Assembly: GCA_016713005.1 (NCBI GenBank)
Contig: JADJPY010000011.1
Coordinates: 124,001-188,000, forward strand
Origin: Ramlibacter sp.
GTDB lineage: Bacteria > Pseudomonadota > Gammaproteobacteria > Burkholderiales > Burkholderiaceae_C
Direction: 5' to 3'
Length of the DNA: 64,000 nucleotides
In this document: positions 18,616-26,947 of the stretch, piece by piece
How positions within the stretch are numbered: position 1 is the stretch's first letter
How the letters are laid out: every line of letters starts with the position of its first letter
Position numbers and translations under genes: made by a program
The notes under the pieces: model-generated
The model's database searches: none
Seen by the model: the letters and a program-made list of their open reading frames with translations, nothing else
Told to the model about the DNA's origin: nothing

Positions 18616-19962
18616 ATGGCGCAACAGCAACTGATTCGAACGGAGGCTGGGGTTGGGCACGCGCTGCAGGTCAACGGCCGGGCGGTGACGGCTGCGCACG
18701 AGCAGGTGGTGGCGATCATTCGCAGCCGGCTCGGGCAGAACCATGCGGACTACCTGGCGCGCCCCGCGCCCGAGGCCGATGGGGCGGTGCGCTGGAGCAC
18801 CCATCTGGCGGGCACGGTACGCGCTGCGGGCGAACTGGGCGCAGACGAGCGGGACAAGCTGCAGCGCACGGCCGAGCGGCTGGCCGGAGACATCCGCGGG
18901 CTGGCCGCCCAAATGCAGGGCGAAGGCCCGGCCACCCAGATGGTGGGGCAGATGCTGGAGCGCGCCGCGCAGGTGCCCAGCGGGGACTGGCTGTACAGCG
19001 TGGGCGGCAAGCCCGTGACCGTGATGTGGGGCCATGCGGGCTCTGCGCTGGCTGCAGCTGCGCTGCCCCCCGTGGGCACAGGCGTTGCTGGCGCAGCGCC
19101 CGCTGGCGCGGCCGTCGCCGGGGCCGGCGTTGCGGGTGCGGGGGCTGCAGCAGTCAAAGGTGGCTGGCTGAGGATGCTGGGCTGGGGCGCACTGGCGCTG
19201 GTGGTGCTGGCCGCCGTGCTGTTTGGCCTCAAGCAATGCAAGCCCGGGGCATCGGGCCCGTCCAGCCTGGGCGCGACGGTGGAAGACCTCAAGCGGCAGA
19301 ACCAGAAGCTGGAGCAGGACATCGTGCAAAAGCGCAACCAGCGCTCGCCCTGGACCTGTGTGCCCGAGCCCCCGAAACCACCCGAGCCACCGGCCTCCGT
19401 GCCCGAGCCGCCGGCGTCCAAGCCCGAGCCGCCGGCGTCCAAGCCACTGCCGCCCGTCTCCAAACCAAAACCGGCGCCGCCGCCTCCACCACCTCCGCCG
19501 CCGCCCCCGCCGCCGGAGCCGCCAAAGCCGCAGGCGATGACGGACGACCAGAAGAAGGCCCGGGCCCGTGGGGGCCAGGAAGGCAAGCTGGAGATCATCC
19601 TGGCGTGGAACAGCACGCGCGACATCGACCTGTATGTGACCTGTCCGACAGGCCAGATGCTGTGGGCGAGGGCGCTGACCGCCTGCGCTGGCGAGCTGGA
19701 CATAGACGCCAATGGCTCGGGCAACGCCAAGGTGGGCGATCCGGTGGAGCATGCGGTGTATCCGCAGCCGGGGCGCGGAACCTACCGCGTGGCGGTGGCC
19801 AACTGCGAGCGCTTCGGGGCCGGAGAACCCTATCGCCTGACGGTGGTCTACGAAGGCAAGGTGATCCGGCAGATCAATGGCGTCGTGCCGGTCACGGGGA
19901 TTTCTGCAGGCAAGGGTTGTGGCGACGCGATTCCGGCGGTCGAATTCAGCATTCCGCCCTGA
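18616..19962 (+). CDS. SrfA-like membrane protein with DUF2135/YfaP-like C-terminal domain (paralogue 1)
   Basis: A 448-aa single-span membrane protein. Residues 1-145 form a cytoplasmic domain shared by five proteins of this locus (LGQNHADYLARP, AAQVPSGDWLYSVGGKPV). A Gly/Ala linker and a transmembrane helix (about 186-207) precede a short coiled coil (LEDLKRQNQKLEQDI-like, 218-245) and a proline-rich stalk (250-315). The C-terminal domain has LEIILAWNSTRDIDLYVTCP and ELDIDANGSGN. It resembles DUF2135/YfaP beta-sandwich domains and is predicted to be periplasmic. The ATG has GCGGAG seven bases upstream. It follows parB by 3 bp. About 860 bp of its 5' part is duplicated almost identically just downstream. 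No function is known; a sensor or ligand-binding role is inferred. Confidence 0.75.
   Translation: MAQQQLIRTEAGVGHALQVNGRAVTAAHEQVVAIIRSRLGQNHADYLARPAPEADGAVRWSTHLAGTVRAAGELGADERDKLQRTAERLAGDIRGLAAQMQGEGPATQMVGQMLERAAQVPSGDWLYSVGGKPVTVMWGHAGSALAAAALPPVGTGVAGAAPAGAAVAGAGVAGAGAAAVKGGWLRMLGWGALALVVLAAVLFGLKQCKPGASGPSSLGATVEDLKRQNQKLEQDIVQKRNQRSPWTCVPEPPKPPEPPASVPEPPASKPEPPASKPLPPVSKPKPAPPPPPPPPPPPPPEPPKPQAMTDDQKKARARGGQEGKLEIILAWNSTRDIDLYVTCPTGQMLWARALTACAGELDIDANGSGNAKVGDPVEHAVYPQPGRGTYRVAVANCERFGAGEPYRLTVVYEGKVIRQINGVVPVTGISAGKGCGDAIPAVEFSIPP
18619..19481 (+). repeat. Tandem duplication, unit 1
   Basis: The first unit of an 863-bp direct repeat covering the shared cytoplasmic domain, membrane helix and stalk of paralogue 1. 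Only scattered substitutions and one missing C separate it from unit 2 at 19971-20832. Confidence 0.9.
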
Positions 19963-19967
19963 GCATC

Positions 19968-21259
19968 TTGGCGCAACAGCAACTGATTCGGACGGAGGCT
20001 GGGGCTGGGCACGCGCTGCAGGTCAATGGCCGGGCGGTGACGGCTGCGCACGAGCAGGTGGTGGCGATCATTCGCAGCCGGCTGGGGCAGAACCATGCGG
20101 ACTACCTGGCGCGACCCGCGCCCGAGGCCGATGGGGCGGTGCGCTGGAGCACCCATCTGGCGGGCACGGTGCGCGCTGCGGGCGAACTGGGCGCAGACGA
20201 GCGGGACAAGCTGCAGCGCACGGCCGAGCGGCTGGCCGGAGACATCCGCGGGCTGGCCGCCCAAATGCAGGGCGAAGGCCCGGCCACCCAGATGGTGGGG
20301 CAGATGCTGGAGCGCGCCGCGCAGGTGCCCAGCGGGGACTGGCTGTACAGCGTGGGCGGCAAGCCCGTGACCGTGATGTGGGGCCATGCGGGCTCTGCGC
20401 TGGCTGCAGCTGCGCTGCCCCCGTGGGCACAGGCGTTGCTGGCGCAGCGCCCGCTGGCGCGGCCGTCGCCGGGGCCGGCGTTGCGGGTGCGGGGGCTGCA
20501 GCAGTCAAAGGTGGCTGGCTGAGGATGCTGGGCTGGGGCGCACTGGCGCTGGTGGTGCTGGCCGCCGTGCTGTTTGGCCTCAAGCAATGCAAGCCCGGGG
20601 CATCGGGCCCGTCCAGCCTGGGCGCGACGGTGGAAGACCTCAAGCGGCAGAACCAGAAGCTGGAGCAGGACATCGTGCAAAAGCGCAACCAGCGCTCGCC
20701 CTGGACCTGTGTGCCCGAGCCCCCGAAACCACCCGAGCCACCGGCCTCCGTGCCCGAGCCGCCGGCGTCCAAGCCCGAGCCGCCGGCTTCCAAGCCACTG
20801 CCGCCCGTCTCCAAACCAAAACCGGTGCCGCCTGTCCTGACCGAAGACCAGAAGAAGGTGCGTGACCGGGGTGGAAAGGAGGGCAAGCTCGAAGTCATCC
20901 TTTCCTGGGCGGGTCTCCATGACCTGGATCTGTACGTGACCTGTCCATCGGGCGAAAAAATCTGGGCCAAGGCACTGAGCGCATGCGGGGGACAGCTGGA
21001 CATCGATGCCAACGGGTCTGGCAATCCCAAAGTGACGGACCCTGTTGAGCACGTGGCGTTCGGGCAACCTCCGCGTGGCAAATACCGGGTCGAAGTGGCT
21101 AACTGCGAACGCGCGGGAACGCCCGATCCGTTCCGCCTTAGCGTGGTCTACGAAGGCAAGGTGATTCGCCAGCTCGCAGGCATGTCCCCTGTGACCGACG
21201 CCAACCATTCCTTTTGCGGTCGCCCGGCCCTGGTGCTGGAATTCACCATACCGCCCTGA
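19968..21259 (+). pseudogene. SrfA-like membrane protein with DUF2135/YfaP-like domain (paralogue 2), frameshifted in a C tract
   Basis: A near-copy of paralogue 1 starting at a TTG (same AQQQLIRTEAG N-terminus). Its first 860 bp are almost identical to paralogue 1, but the C-terminal domain differs clearly (LEVILSWAGLHDLDLYVTCP, IPP end). A run of six C in paralogue 1 (19066-19071) is five C here (20418-20422), so translation leaves frame after ALPP and stops at 20522. The downstream frame carries the membrane helix, stalk and intact C-terminal domain to 21259. Restoring one C gives a 430-aa protein. This could be decay, slipped-strand phase variation or a base-calling error. The intact, diverged C-terminal domain argues that the gene has been functional until recently. 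Confidence 0.75.
19971..20832 (+). repeat. Tandem duplication, unit 2
   Basis: The second unit of the near-identical direct repeat, one base shorter than unit 1 because of a C6-to-C5 change. The units diverge abruptly after the sequence coding SKPKP, exactly at the border of the C-terminal domain. Confidence 0.9.
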
Positions 21260-21299
21260 GTCGTCCGTGCCGGACAGGGTTGCCCGGTCGCGCCGGGCG

Positions 21300-22343
21300 T
21301 TACTTGCAGGCGCGTGCGTCGTTGCGCACGGCAGCGCCGGCAGAACTCACGAAGTCCGACATGGCCTTGGCGCTGATGGCGTAGGACACGCGGGCCGACT
21401 GCTTCTGGTCGACCGCGATGAAGGTGTTCACGCCGATGACCCGGCCACACGCGTCCACCAAGGGACCACCGGAATTGCCCCCGGAGATGGGCGCGGTGTG
21501 CACCAGCTGGGCGACGCCTTGCGCCGAATTCTGGAGCGACTGGATTTCGCCGCGCACCACACTCAGGTCGGGCGCGGCACGGCCGTCACCGCCTTCGACG
21601 AGCTTGCGGAAATTGGGGTCGTTCTGCGTGACCACCGCCGGGTAGCCGGCGGCCACCACCGCGGTGAGCTTGGCAACTTCCGGGCTCATGTCCAGCGTGC
21701 CGGGGGCGGAGCCATCGTCCATGCGCACGAGCGCAAAGTCGGCCGAACCGGTCTGTGACGTGCCGGAAGACTTGAGCACGGTACCGCGGCGCACAGCCTT
21801 GAGGCTCTTGCTGGTCAGATAGACGCGCCCGTTCACCGCCCCCTCAACCACATGCTGGTTGGTCACCAGCAGCTGGGGAGAAATGAAGAATCCCGAGCCA
21901 GTGGACAGGCTGTTGTCCCCGGCGACCACCACCAATGCGGTGGCCAGCTCCAGCTTTTGGGCCAGGTCCGCCGAGCTCAACGCACCGGTGGGCGGGCCGG
22001 ACAAAGGCGCCGGTGCAGAGCCGGGTGGCATGGGCGGGCCACCGATTCCGGGGCCTGCGCCACCGGGAATTTCCTGCAGCATTTCGCCGGGTTTGCAGAT
22101 TGGCTTTTCGGGCGGCTTGATGCCTTCGAGCTCGGCACGCAACGATTTGTTTTTCTCCAGCAGGGCCTGCAGTTGCGCAGCGTCACCCGCGGCCACCATG
22201 TCGGCGGACCATTGCTTCCAGAGCCACCAGGCGAGTGCCAGCACGGCCACCAGCAGTGCAACAAGCAGGGCACCGACCCACCAGCGCTTGCGTGGTGCCT
22301 GGGCGGGTGGCGTGGGGGTAGGCGTCCCTGTGGCGTCGGTCAT
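21300..22343 (-). CDS. Membrane-anchored trypsin-like serine protease
   Basis: A 347-aa protein with a short cytoplasmic N-terminus, one transmembrane helix (about 21-43), a brief coiled segment and a Pro/Gly linker. A periplasmic trypsin/DegP-fold protease domain follows from about residue 125. The triad is complete: His164 in TNQHVVEG, Asp202 in SADFALVRMD and Ser291 in GGNSGGPL. No PDZ domain follows, unlike DegP/DegS. It is the only minus-strand gene within the SrfA-B-C locus and faces paralogue 2 tail to tail, while its start diverges from paralogue 3. Its architecture (membrane helix, then proline-rich stalk, then globular domain) resembles the SrfA-like proteins, so it may process one of them. 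That link is inference. Confidence 0.85.
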   Translation of the reverse strand: MTDATGTPTPTPPAQAPRKRWWVGALLVALLVAVLALAWWLWKQWSADMVAAGDAAQLQALLEKNKSLRAELEGIKPPEKPICKPGEMLQEIPGGAGPGIGGPPMPPGSAPAPLSGPPTGALSSADLAQKLELATALVVVAGDNSLSTGSGFFISPQLLVTNQHVVEGAVNGRVYLTSKSLKAVRRGTVLKSSGTSQTGSADFALVRMDDGSAPGTLDMSPEVAKLTAVVAAGYPAVVTQNDPNFRKLVEGGDGRAAPDLSVVRGEIQSLQNSAQGVAQLVHTAPISGGNSGGPLVDACGRVIGVNTFIAVDQKQSARVSYAISAKAMSDFVSSAGAAVRNDARACK

Positions 22344-22473
22344 GGGTGATGTTGTTTCGATGAGAAGGCGGTCCGGCGCCTAGTTTGCACGATTGCCCAG
22401 TCGCGGTAAAGTCGCTCTGGCGGTGTCATCATAAAGAGAAACATGCGCCACTTCCTCGTCTAGGGACCTCTCC
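22344..22473. promoter_or_regulatory. Divergent intergenic region, putative promoters for the protease and the long srf operon
   Basis: This 130-bp gap separates the minus-strand protease from the plus-strand vWA paralogue. It must hold a promoter for each unless the plus strand is read from parB. A weak rightward candidate is TTGCAC at 22385 with TAAAGT 16 bases later. No operator is evident. An AGGGA at about 22463 serves as ribosome-binding site for the GTG at 22474. Confidence 0.35.
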
Positions 22474-24141
22474 GTGCCGCAACAACTCCTCATACAGACC
22501 TCCGGCCAGGACGGTCATTCCCTCGAGATCAATGGCCGGCGCGTCGCTGACAACCACGAGCAGATCGTCGCAATCCTGCGCAGCCGTCTGGGGCAGAACC
22601 ACGCGGATTTCCTGGCGCGGCCCGCGTGGGATGCGGCCGGTACGTTGAGCTGGACGACCCATCTGGCTGGCACCGCCCAGCGAGCAAGCGCCCTGAGCGA
22701 CGAAGATCGCCAGAAACTGGAGAAGACAGCCGCACGGCTGGTGTCTGACATTCGCGGGCTGGCTGCGCAAATGCAGGCCGAAAGCCCGGCGACCCAGCTG
22801 GTGGGCCAGATGCTGGAGCGCGCCGCGCAGGTGCCACCAGGAGACTGGCTGTACAGCGTGGGCGGCAAGGCGGTGACGGCGATGTGGGCTCATTCGGGCT
22901 CGGCCGTGGCCACCGGCGCTCCAGTGGCCGCGGCAGCGGCAGCGGGTGGATCGGCCCTGGTGTCGTCCGCAGCTCCGGCTGCGCCCCCGTCTGCATCGGG
23001 CCTGCCGGCGACCGCAGCGGCGGCGGCGCCGGGCGGACCGGACGTGATCGATGTCGAATCTCGCAACGTCTCGGGCACCGCCGCGGGTGCGGCAGCCGCG
23101 GCTGGCGGCGGCAACAAGCGGCCCTGGTTGCGCTGGCTGTTGTGGCTGTTGCTGATCCTGTTGCTGCTGGCCCTGCTGTTCTTCGGCCTGAAGCGCTGTA
23201 CCGGCGGACCGGATGGCGGATCTGCCCTGTCCGGCGCACTGGGCGATGTCGAGAAGCAGAACAAGGAACTGGAAGACGAGATTGCCCGGCGCAAGTCGCA
23301 ACAGTCGCAGTTCCAGTGCGTGCCGGAGCCGCCCAAGCCGCCGGAGCCGCCAGCCAGCCAACCGGAGCCGCCAGCCAGCCAACCGGAGCCGCCGGCTTCT
23401 GTGCCGGAGCCTCCCGCCTCGAAGCCGGAACCACCGGCATCCAAGCCGCAACCGCCGGCTTCAAAACCACAGCCGCCGGCGTCCAAGCCGCAACCACCGG
23501 CATCCAAGCCGGAACCACCGGCGTCCAAGCCCCCGCCTCCCCCGCCGCCCGCGCCGGTGGCCAAGTGCAAGCCGCACCAGCCGGGTGATGAGCCCGAGGT
23601 GGTGATGATCGTGGACGCCTCCGGGAGCATGAATGAAAAGTTCGGCGGGGGCGGGTCTCGCCTGGAAGCAGCCAAACGCGCAGCCGATGCCATGATCCGT
23701 TCATTGCCGCAGGACGTCGACGTCGGTCTGGTGGACTTTGGCGCATGTGGCCAGGTTCGCCGCGACAAGTTCTATTCCGCCGGTGAGCGCGGCGCCCTGA
23801 TTGGCGAGATCAATGGACTGTCACCCAAGAACGGCACCCCATTGGCCGATGCGATCCGTCGTGCCGGCACGATCGCCTCGAGCAGCGCCGACAGCGTCAT
23901 GGTGATCGTCAGCGACGGTGACGATTCCTGTGGCGGCGACCCTTGCGCGGCTGCCCGTGCAGCCAAGGCAGCCAAGCCGGGCCTCATCATCAACGTGATT
24001 GACCTGTCTGAGTCCGCGAAGGACCGGCAGGTATTGCAATGCATCGCCAGCGCCGGTGGCGGCCGCGTGCTCAGCCCCGGTGATCCGCTGGACCTGGCCC
24101 GCAAGATGAAGGAAGCGGTGGCGCCTGCCAACTGCAAGTAA
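22474..24141 (+). CDS. SrfA-like membrane protein with von Willebrand A domain (paralogue 3)
   Basis: A 555-aa protein of the same plan as paralogues 1 and 2. The shared N-terminal domain (LGQNHADFLARP, AAQVPPGDWLYSVGGKAV) is followed by a transmembrane helix at about 216-241 and a short coiled coil. A stalk of about ten PEPPAS-like repeats (290-360) carries a C-terminal vWA domain. The metal-ion site DASGSM (Asp381), the threonine in NGTPLADA and the aspartate in VSDGDDS are all present, so divalent-metal-dependent ligand binding is likely. Cysteines (SCGGDPC, ANCK) suggest an oxidising periplasmic location. The start is a GTG with AGGGA upstream. The next gene begins 5 bp after the stop. 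Confidence 0.82.
   Translation: MPQQLLIQTSGQDGHSLEINGRRVADNHEQIVAILRSRLGQNHADFLARPAWDAAGTLSWTTHLAGTAQRASALSDEDRQKLEKTAARLVSDIRGLAAQMQAESPATQLVGQMLERAAQVPPGDWLYSVGGKAVTAMWAHSGSAVATGAPVAAAAAAGGSALVSSAAPAAPPSASGLPATAAAAAPGGPDVIDVESRNVSGTAAGAAAAAGGGNKRPWLRWLLWLLLILLLLALLFFGLKRCTGGPDGGSALSGALGDVEKQNKELEDEIARRKSQQSQFQCVPEPPKPPEPPASQPEPPASQPEPPASVPEPPASKPEPPASKPQPPASKPQPPASKPQPPASKPEPPASKPPPPPPPAPVAKCKPHQPGDEPEVVMIVDASGSMNEKFGGGGSRLEAAKRAADAMIRSLPQDVDVGLVDFGACGQVRRDKFYSAGERGALIGEINGLSPKNGTPLADAIRRAGTIASSSADSVMVIVSDGDDSCGGDPCAAARAAKAAKPGLIINVIDLSESAKDRQVLQCIASAGGGRVLSPGDPLDLARKMKEAVAPANCK
23337..23535 (+). repeat. PEPPAS-coding tandem microrepeat
   Basis: About ten imperfect 18-bp units that encode PEPPAS/PQPPAS in the stalk of paralogue 3. 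Unit number could vary by slippage, which would change stalk length without breaking the frame because the unit is a multiple of three. Confidence 0.8.
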
Positions 24142-24146
24142 CGAAC

Positions 24147-25601
24147 ATGAACTCGATCACGACCACTGGCGCCATGCTCGCGCACGACAAGGTTGACAAG
24201 TACCGGCCATTTGGCGCCTTTGGCAAGCCGGCCTACCAGAGCCACGTGCAGTTGCGCGCCATGTTGCTCTCCAAATTGGGGCCCAAGTACGCCAACTATT
24301 TTGCAAAGCCGGTGCTGGACCCGGAGACGGGTGAGCTGAGATGGACGTCGGAAGTTCCCGGTGCAGCGCGCAGCTGGGAGGCCATGACGCCCGACGAACA
24401 GGGGCAAGCTGCGCTGGATCTGGAGATGATCCGCTCCAAGCTGCTGGAGTACGCGGGCGAGCTGCGTGCGCAGGGCGGTGGCCAGCCTGGCGGGGCGAGT
24501 GCCTACGCGAGCCTGCTGGAACAGGCGATGAAGGTGCCCGCGCAGGGCAACTTCCTGCATTTCGTGGGCGATCAGCCCATGATCGCGTTCTGGGGCTTCG
24601 AGACGCAAGCGGGGGGCAGTGTGGATGCGGCCGCCGTAGCGCCCAGCTATGTGGCTGCCGAGGCCGTGGCTGCGCCCGCCGCGGTCCTGGTGGAAGAAAA
24701 GAAGAAACGCCCCTGGTGGTGGTGGCTGCTGTGGTTGCTGCTGTTGCTGTTGCTGCTGCTCCTGTTGCTTGCCGGCATGCGCGCGTGCACGCCTGAGGGC
24801 ACGATTGACCTGGGCCGGGTGCTGCCCGGCGTGACCGGGCCTGCGCCGGGGGCATCCGACCCATCGCGGCCCGATGGCCCGGGCGGGGCGATGGGTCCAG
24901 GTGGTGTGGTCGGTCCCGGGGGAGTGGCCGGGCCAGGCGGCGTCGGTCCCGATGGGGCCCCCTTGCCTCAAGGTGCGGCCTCGGGCGCGCAAGGTCCTGA
25001 TGGAGCGGCCTCGGCGCCCCTTGGGCCAGACGGCAAGCCGGAGGACCCCAATAAACCCCCGGACAAGGACCAGCCCAAGGATCCCGAGAAGGACCCGAAC
25101 AAGCCGGACGACCAGACCAACAAGGACAAGGACAAGAACAAGGATCCTGAAAAGGACAAGGACAAGGACAAGGGCAAGGACCAGAAGCCGCAGACGGACC
25201 CGCCCATGCCCAAGGACGACCCGAAAGCTCTCAAGGTCCCCAATGACCCCAAGGCGGCCGAAAAGCTGGGGTTCCTGGAGGGGGGATGGAAGGCGGGTGA
25301 GGGTCTGTACGACAACCAGACCAAGCAGCCGCTGGACATGTCGTTCCAGTTCGGCAAGGACGGCAAGGGTGAGATCACCATGCGGCGCCAGGACGGCAGT
25401 ACCTGCAAGGGCGCTGTGCAGGGCAAGATGAACGGGGGCAAACTGGCCATCGAGGGCAGCCAGTCCATTCCCTGCAGCAGCGGTGGTTCGTATGCACCCC
25501 CGAAGATCGAATGCACCAAGGACGCCAGCGGGCAGACCCAGTGCTATGGCATCAACCCCAACGGAAGCCGCTACTACATGGGTGTGCAGCGTCAGCCGTA
25601 A
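24147..25601 (+). CDS. SrfA family membrane protein (paralogue 4)
   Basis: A 484-aa protein that matches my recollection of SrfA. The N-terminal domain (SHVQLRAMLLSKLGPKYANY, AQGNFLHFVGDQPMIAFWG) aligns with the shared domain of paralogues 1-3. Residues of about 185-212 form a striking membrane segment: a KKKRP clamp, then WWWWLL and a poly-Leu run. The stalk is Gly/Pro-rich, then highly charged (Lys/Asp/Pro, residues 295-350). The C-terminal domain reads KLGFLEGGWKAGEGLYDN and has paired cysteines (STCKG, SIPCSS, IECT, TQCYG), the SrfA C-terminal pattern. SrfA, SrfB and SrfC are named from SsrB-regulated genes of Salmonella, and their biochemical roles are unknown. It starts 5 bp after paralogue 3. 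Confidence 0.8.
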   Translation: MNSITTTGAMLAHDKVDKYRPFGAFGKPAYQSHVQLRAMLLSKLGPKYANYFAKPVLDPETGELRWTSEVPGAARSWEAMTPDEQGQAALDLEMIRSKLLEYAGELRAQGGGQPGGASAYASLLEQAMKVPAQGNFLHFVGDQPMIAFWGFETQAGGSVDAAAVAPSYVAAEAVAAPAAVLVEEKKKRPWWWWLLWLLLLLLLLLLLLAGMRACTPEGTIDLGRVLPGVTGPAPGASDPSRPDGPGGAMGPGGVVGPGGVAGPGGVGPDGAPLPQGAASGAQGPDGAASAPLGPDGKPEDPNKPPDKDQPKDPEKDPNKPDDQTNKDKDKNKDPEKDKDKDKGKDQKPQTDPPMPKDDPKALKVPNDPKAAEKLGFLEGGWKAGEGLYDNQTKQPLDMSFQFGKDGKGEITMRRQDGSTCKGAVQGKMNGGKLAIEGSQSIPCSSGGSYAPPKIECTKDASGQTQCYGINPNGSRYYMGVQRQP

Positions 25602-25631
25602 CGGTTCCGGGGACCAGAAAGAGGGTTAGAC

Positions 25632-26894
25632 ATGGGGGTTGCGAACACCACCGGCACGCTGCTGGCGCAGGACCGGATCGACCGGTTCCGTCCTTTCGGC
25701 GCGTTTGGCAAGCCGGCGTACCAGAGCCACGTGCAGCTGCGCGCCATGTTGCTGTCCAAGCTGGGGCCGAAATACGCCAACTACTTTGCCAAGCCCGTTC
25801 ATGATCCGGATACGGGTGATTTGAGATGGGTGTCGGAGATCGCCGGCGAAGCCCGCAGCTGGGAGTCCCTGACGCCCGAGCAGCAGGCGCTGCTGGCGGG
25901 GCACAAAGAAGACGTACGCTCCCGCCTGTTGCAGTACGCCAGCGAGCTGAGAACGCAGGGCGGTGGGCAGCCGGGCGGCGCAAGTGCCTATGCCAGCTTG
26001 CTGGAGCAGGCGATGAAGGTGCCAGCGCAAGGCAACTTCCTGTATTTCGTGGGCGAACAGCCAATGATTGCCTTCTGGGGGTTCGAGACCCAGACGGGCG
26101 GTAGCGTGGATGCCGCTGTGACCAGTGCGCCGGTTGTAGAAACGATGGCCATGCCGGCAACCCCGCCGTTGGAAGAAAAGAAGAAACGCCCCTGGTGGTG
26201 GTGGCTGTTGTGGTTGTTGCTGCTGCTGCTTTTGTTGCTGGCGGTTCTGGCTGGAATGCGCGCGTGCTCGCCCACGCCCCCTGCTGTGACGCCTCCGTCG
26301 CTGCCGCCAATCCCTGCACCCCCGCCACCGCCGCCGCCCCCGGCGATCGAGCCGCCTGCACCGGTGCCGGAACCTGCCGTCTCGGCTCCACCGCCACCCC
26401 CGCCGCCCAAGCCTAAGCCTGCTGCGCCGCCCAAACCGCCCGAGCCGCCGAAGCCGCCCGATACACGTGGGCTTCAGCCCCAGGCCGGACTGAAAATCCC
26501 GCCCAATGCGCTCAAGCGCGGGGACCTGAGCTTTCTGGAGGGGTTGTGGCAGTTGGGTGACCAGTCGCTCAACGCCTACCAGGGCTCGCCAAACAACGTG
26601 ATCGGCAAGGACAGGCTGACCATGCAGTTCGGAAAGAAGGGCTCAGGTACCAACTTTGGTACCGAACGGATCCGGCGCGGCCAGTCGGTCCCTGACTGTA
26701 CGGGTACCGCGACGGCCCGTACCGACGGGACCAAGCTCTACATCGAGCGCGGACTTTGCTCCACACAGGGGAACGACTCCTCTGTGAATGGCAACAAGAT
26801 GGAGTGCGAGGTGGAGGCCTCCGGCGAGACGGTCTGCTACGTGGTCAACACCGACGGACACCGATGGAAAGCGCCACTGCGCCGCCTTAAATAG
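25632..26894 (+). CDS. SrfA family membrane protein (paralogue 5)
   Basis: A 420-aa paralogue of the preceding gene. The N-terminal domain is close to it (SHVQLRAMLLSKLGPKYANY, LEQAMKVPAQGNFLYFVG), and the membrane segment is almost the same (KKKRPWWWWLLWLLLLL, about 186-210). Its stalk differs, being proline-rich (PPPPPPP and PEPPKPPD) rather than charged. The C-terminal domain shares the LSFLEGLWQLGDQSLNAY opening and cysteine pattern but is otherwise diverged. AGAGGG lies before the ATG. It precedes srfB by 53 bp. Keeping two SrfA-type proteins with different stalks and C-termini suggests different periplasmic targets served by one SrfB-SrfC core, which is inference. Confidence 0.8.
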   Translation: MGVANTTGTLLAQDRIDRFRPFGAFGKPAYQSHVQLRAMLLSKLGPKYANYFAKPVHDPDTGDLRWVSEIAGEARSWESLTPEQQALLAGHKEDVRSRLLQYASELRTQGGGQPGGASAYASLLEQAMKVPAQGNFLYFVGEQPMIAFWGFETQTGGSVDAAVTSAPVVETMAMPATPPLEEKKKRPWWWWLLWLLLLLLLLLAVLAGMRACSPTPPAVTPPSLPPIPAPPPPPPPPAIEPPAPVPEPAVSAPPPPPPPKPKPAAPPKPPEPPKPPDTRGLQPQAGLKIPPNALKRGDLSFLEGLWQLGDQSLNAYQGSPNNVIGKDRLTMQFGKKGSGTNFGTERIRRGQSVPDCTGTATARTDGTKLYIERGLCSTQGNDSSVNGNKMECEVEASGETVCYVVNTDGHRWKAPLRRLK

Positions 26895-26947
26895 GGGATG
26901 TGGACGGAAAAACCTTTGGATACACTGGATCCAGAACAGGACAAGCA

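Noticed and set aside
17584..19752. A 722-codon open frame on the minus strand across parB and the first SrfA-like gene
   Set aside because: It is antisense to two clear genes; its length comes from high GC codon bias, and its translation is His/Arg/Gln-rich without any motif.
19877..21259. A separate 460-codon gene starting upstream within paralogue 1
   Set aside because: The first part of that frame is an Arg/Gly-rich shadow; only the part after the C-tract is genuine and belongs to the frameshifted paralogue 2.
23337..23535. CRISPR-like array of short units
   Set aside because: The units are contiguous 18-bp coding repeats for a Pro-rich stalk, with no spacers and no cas genes nearby.
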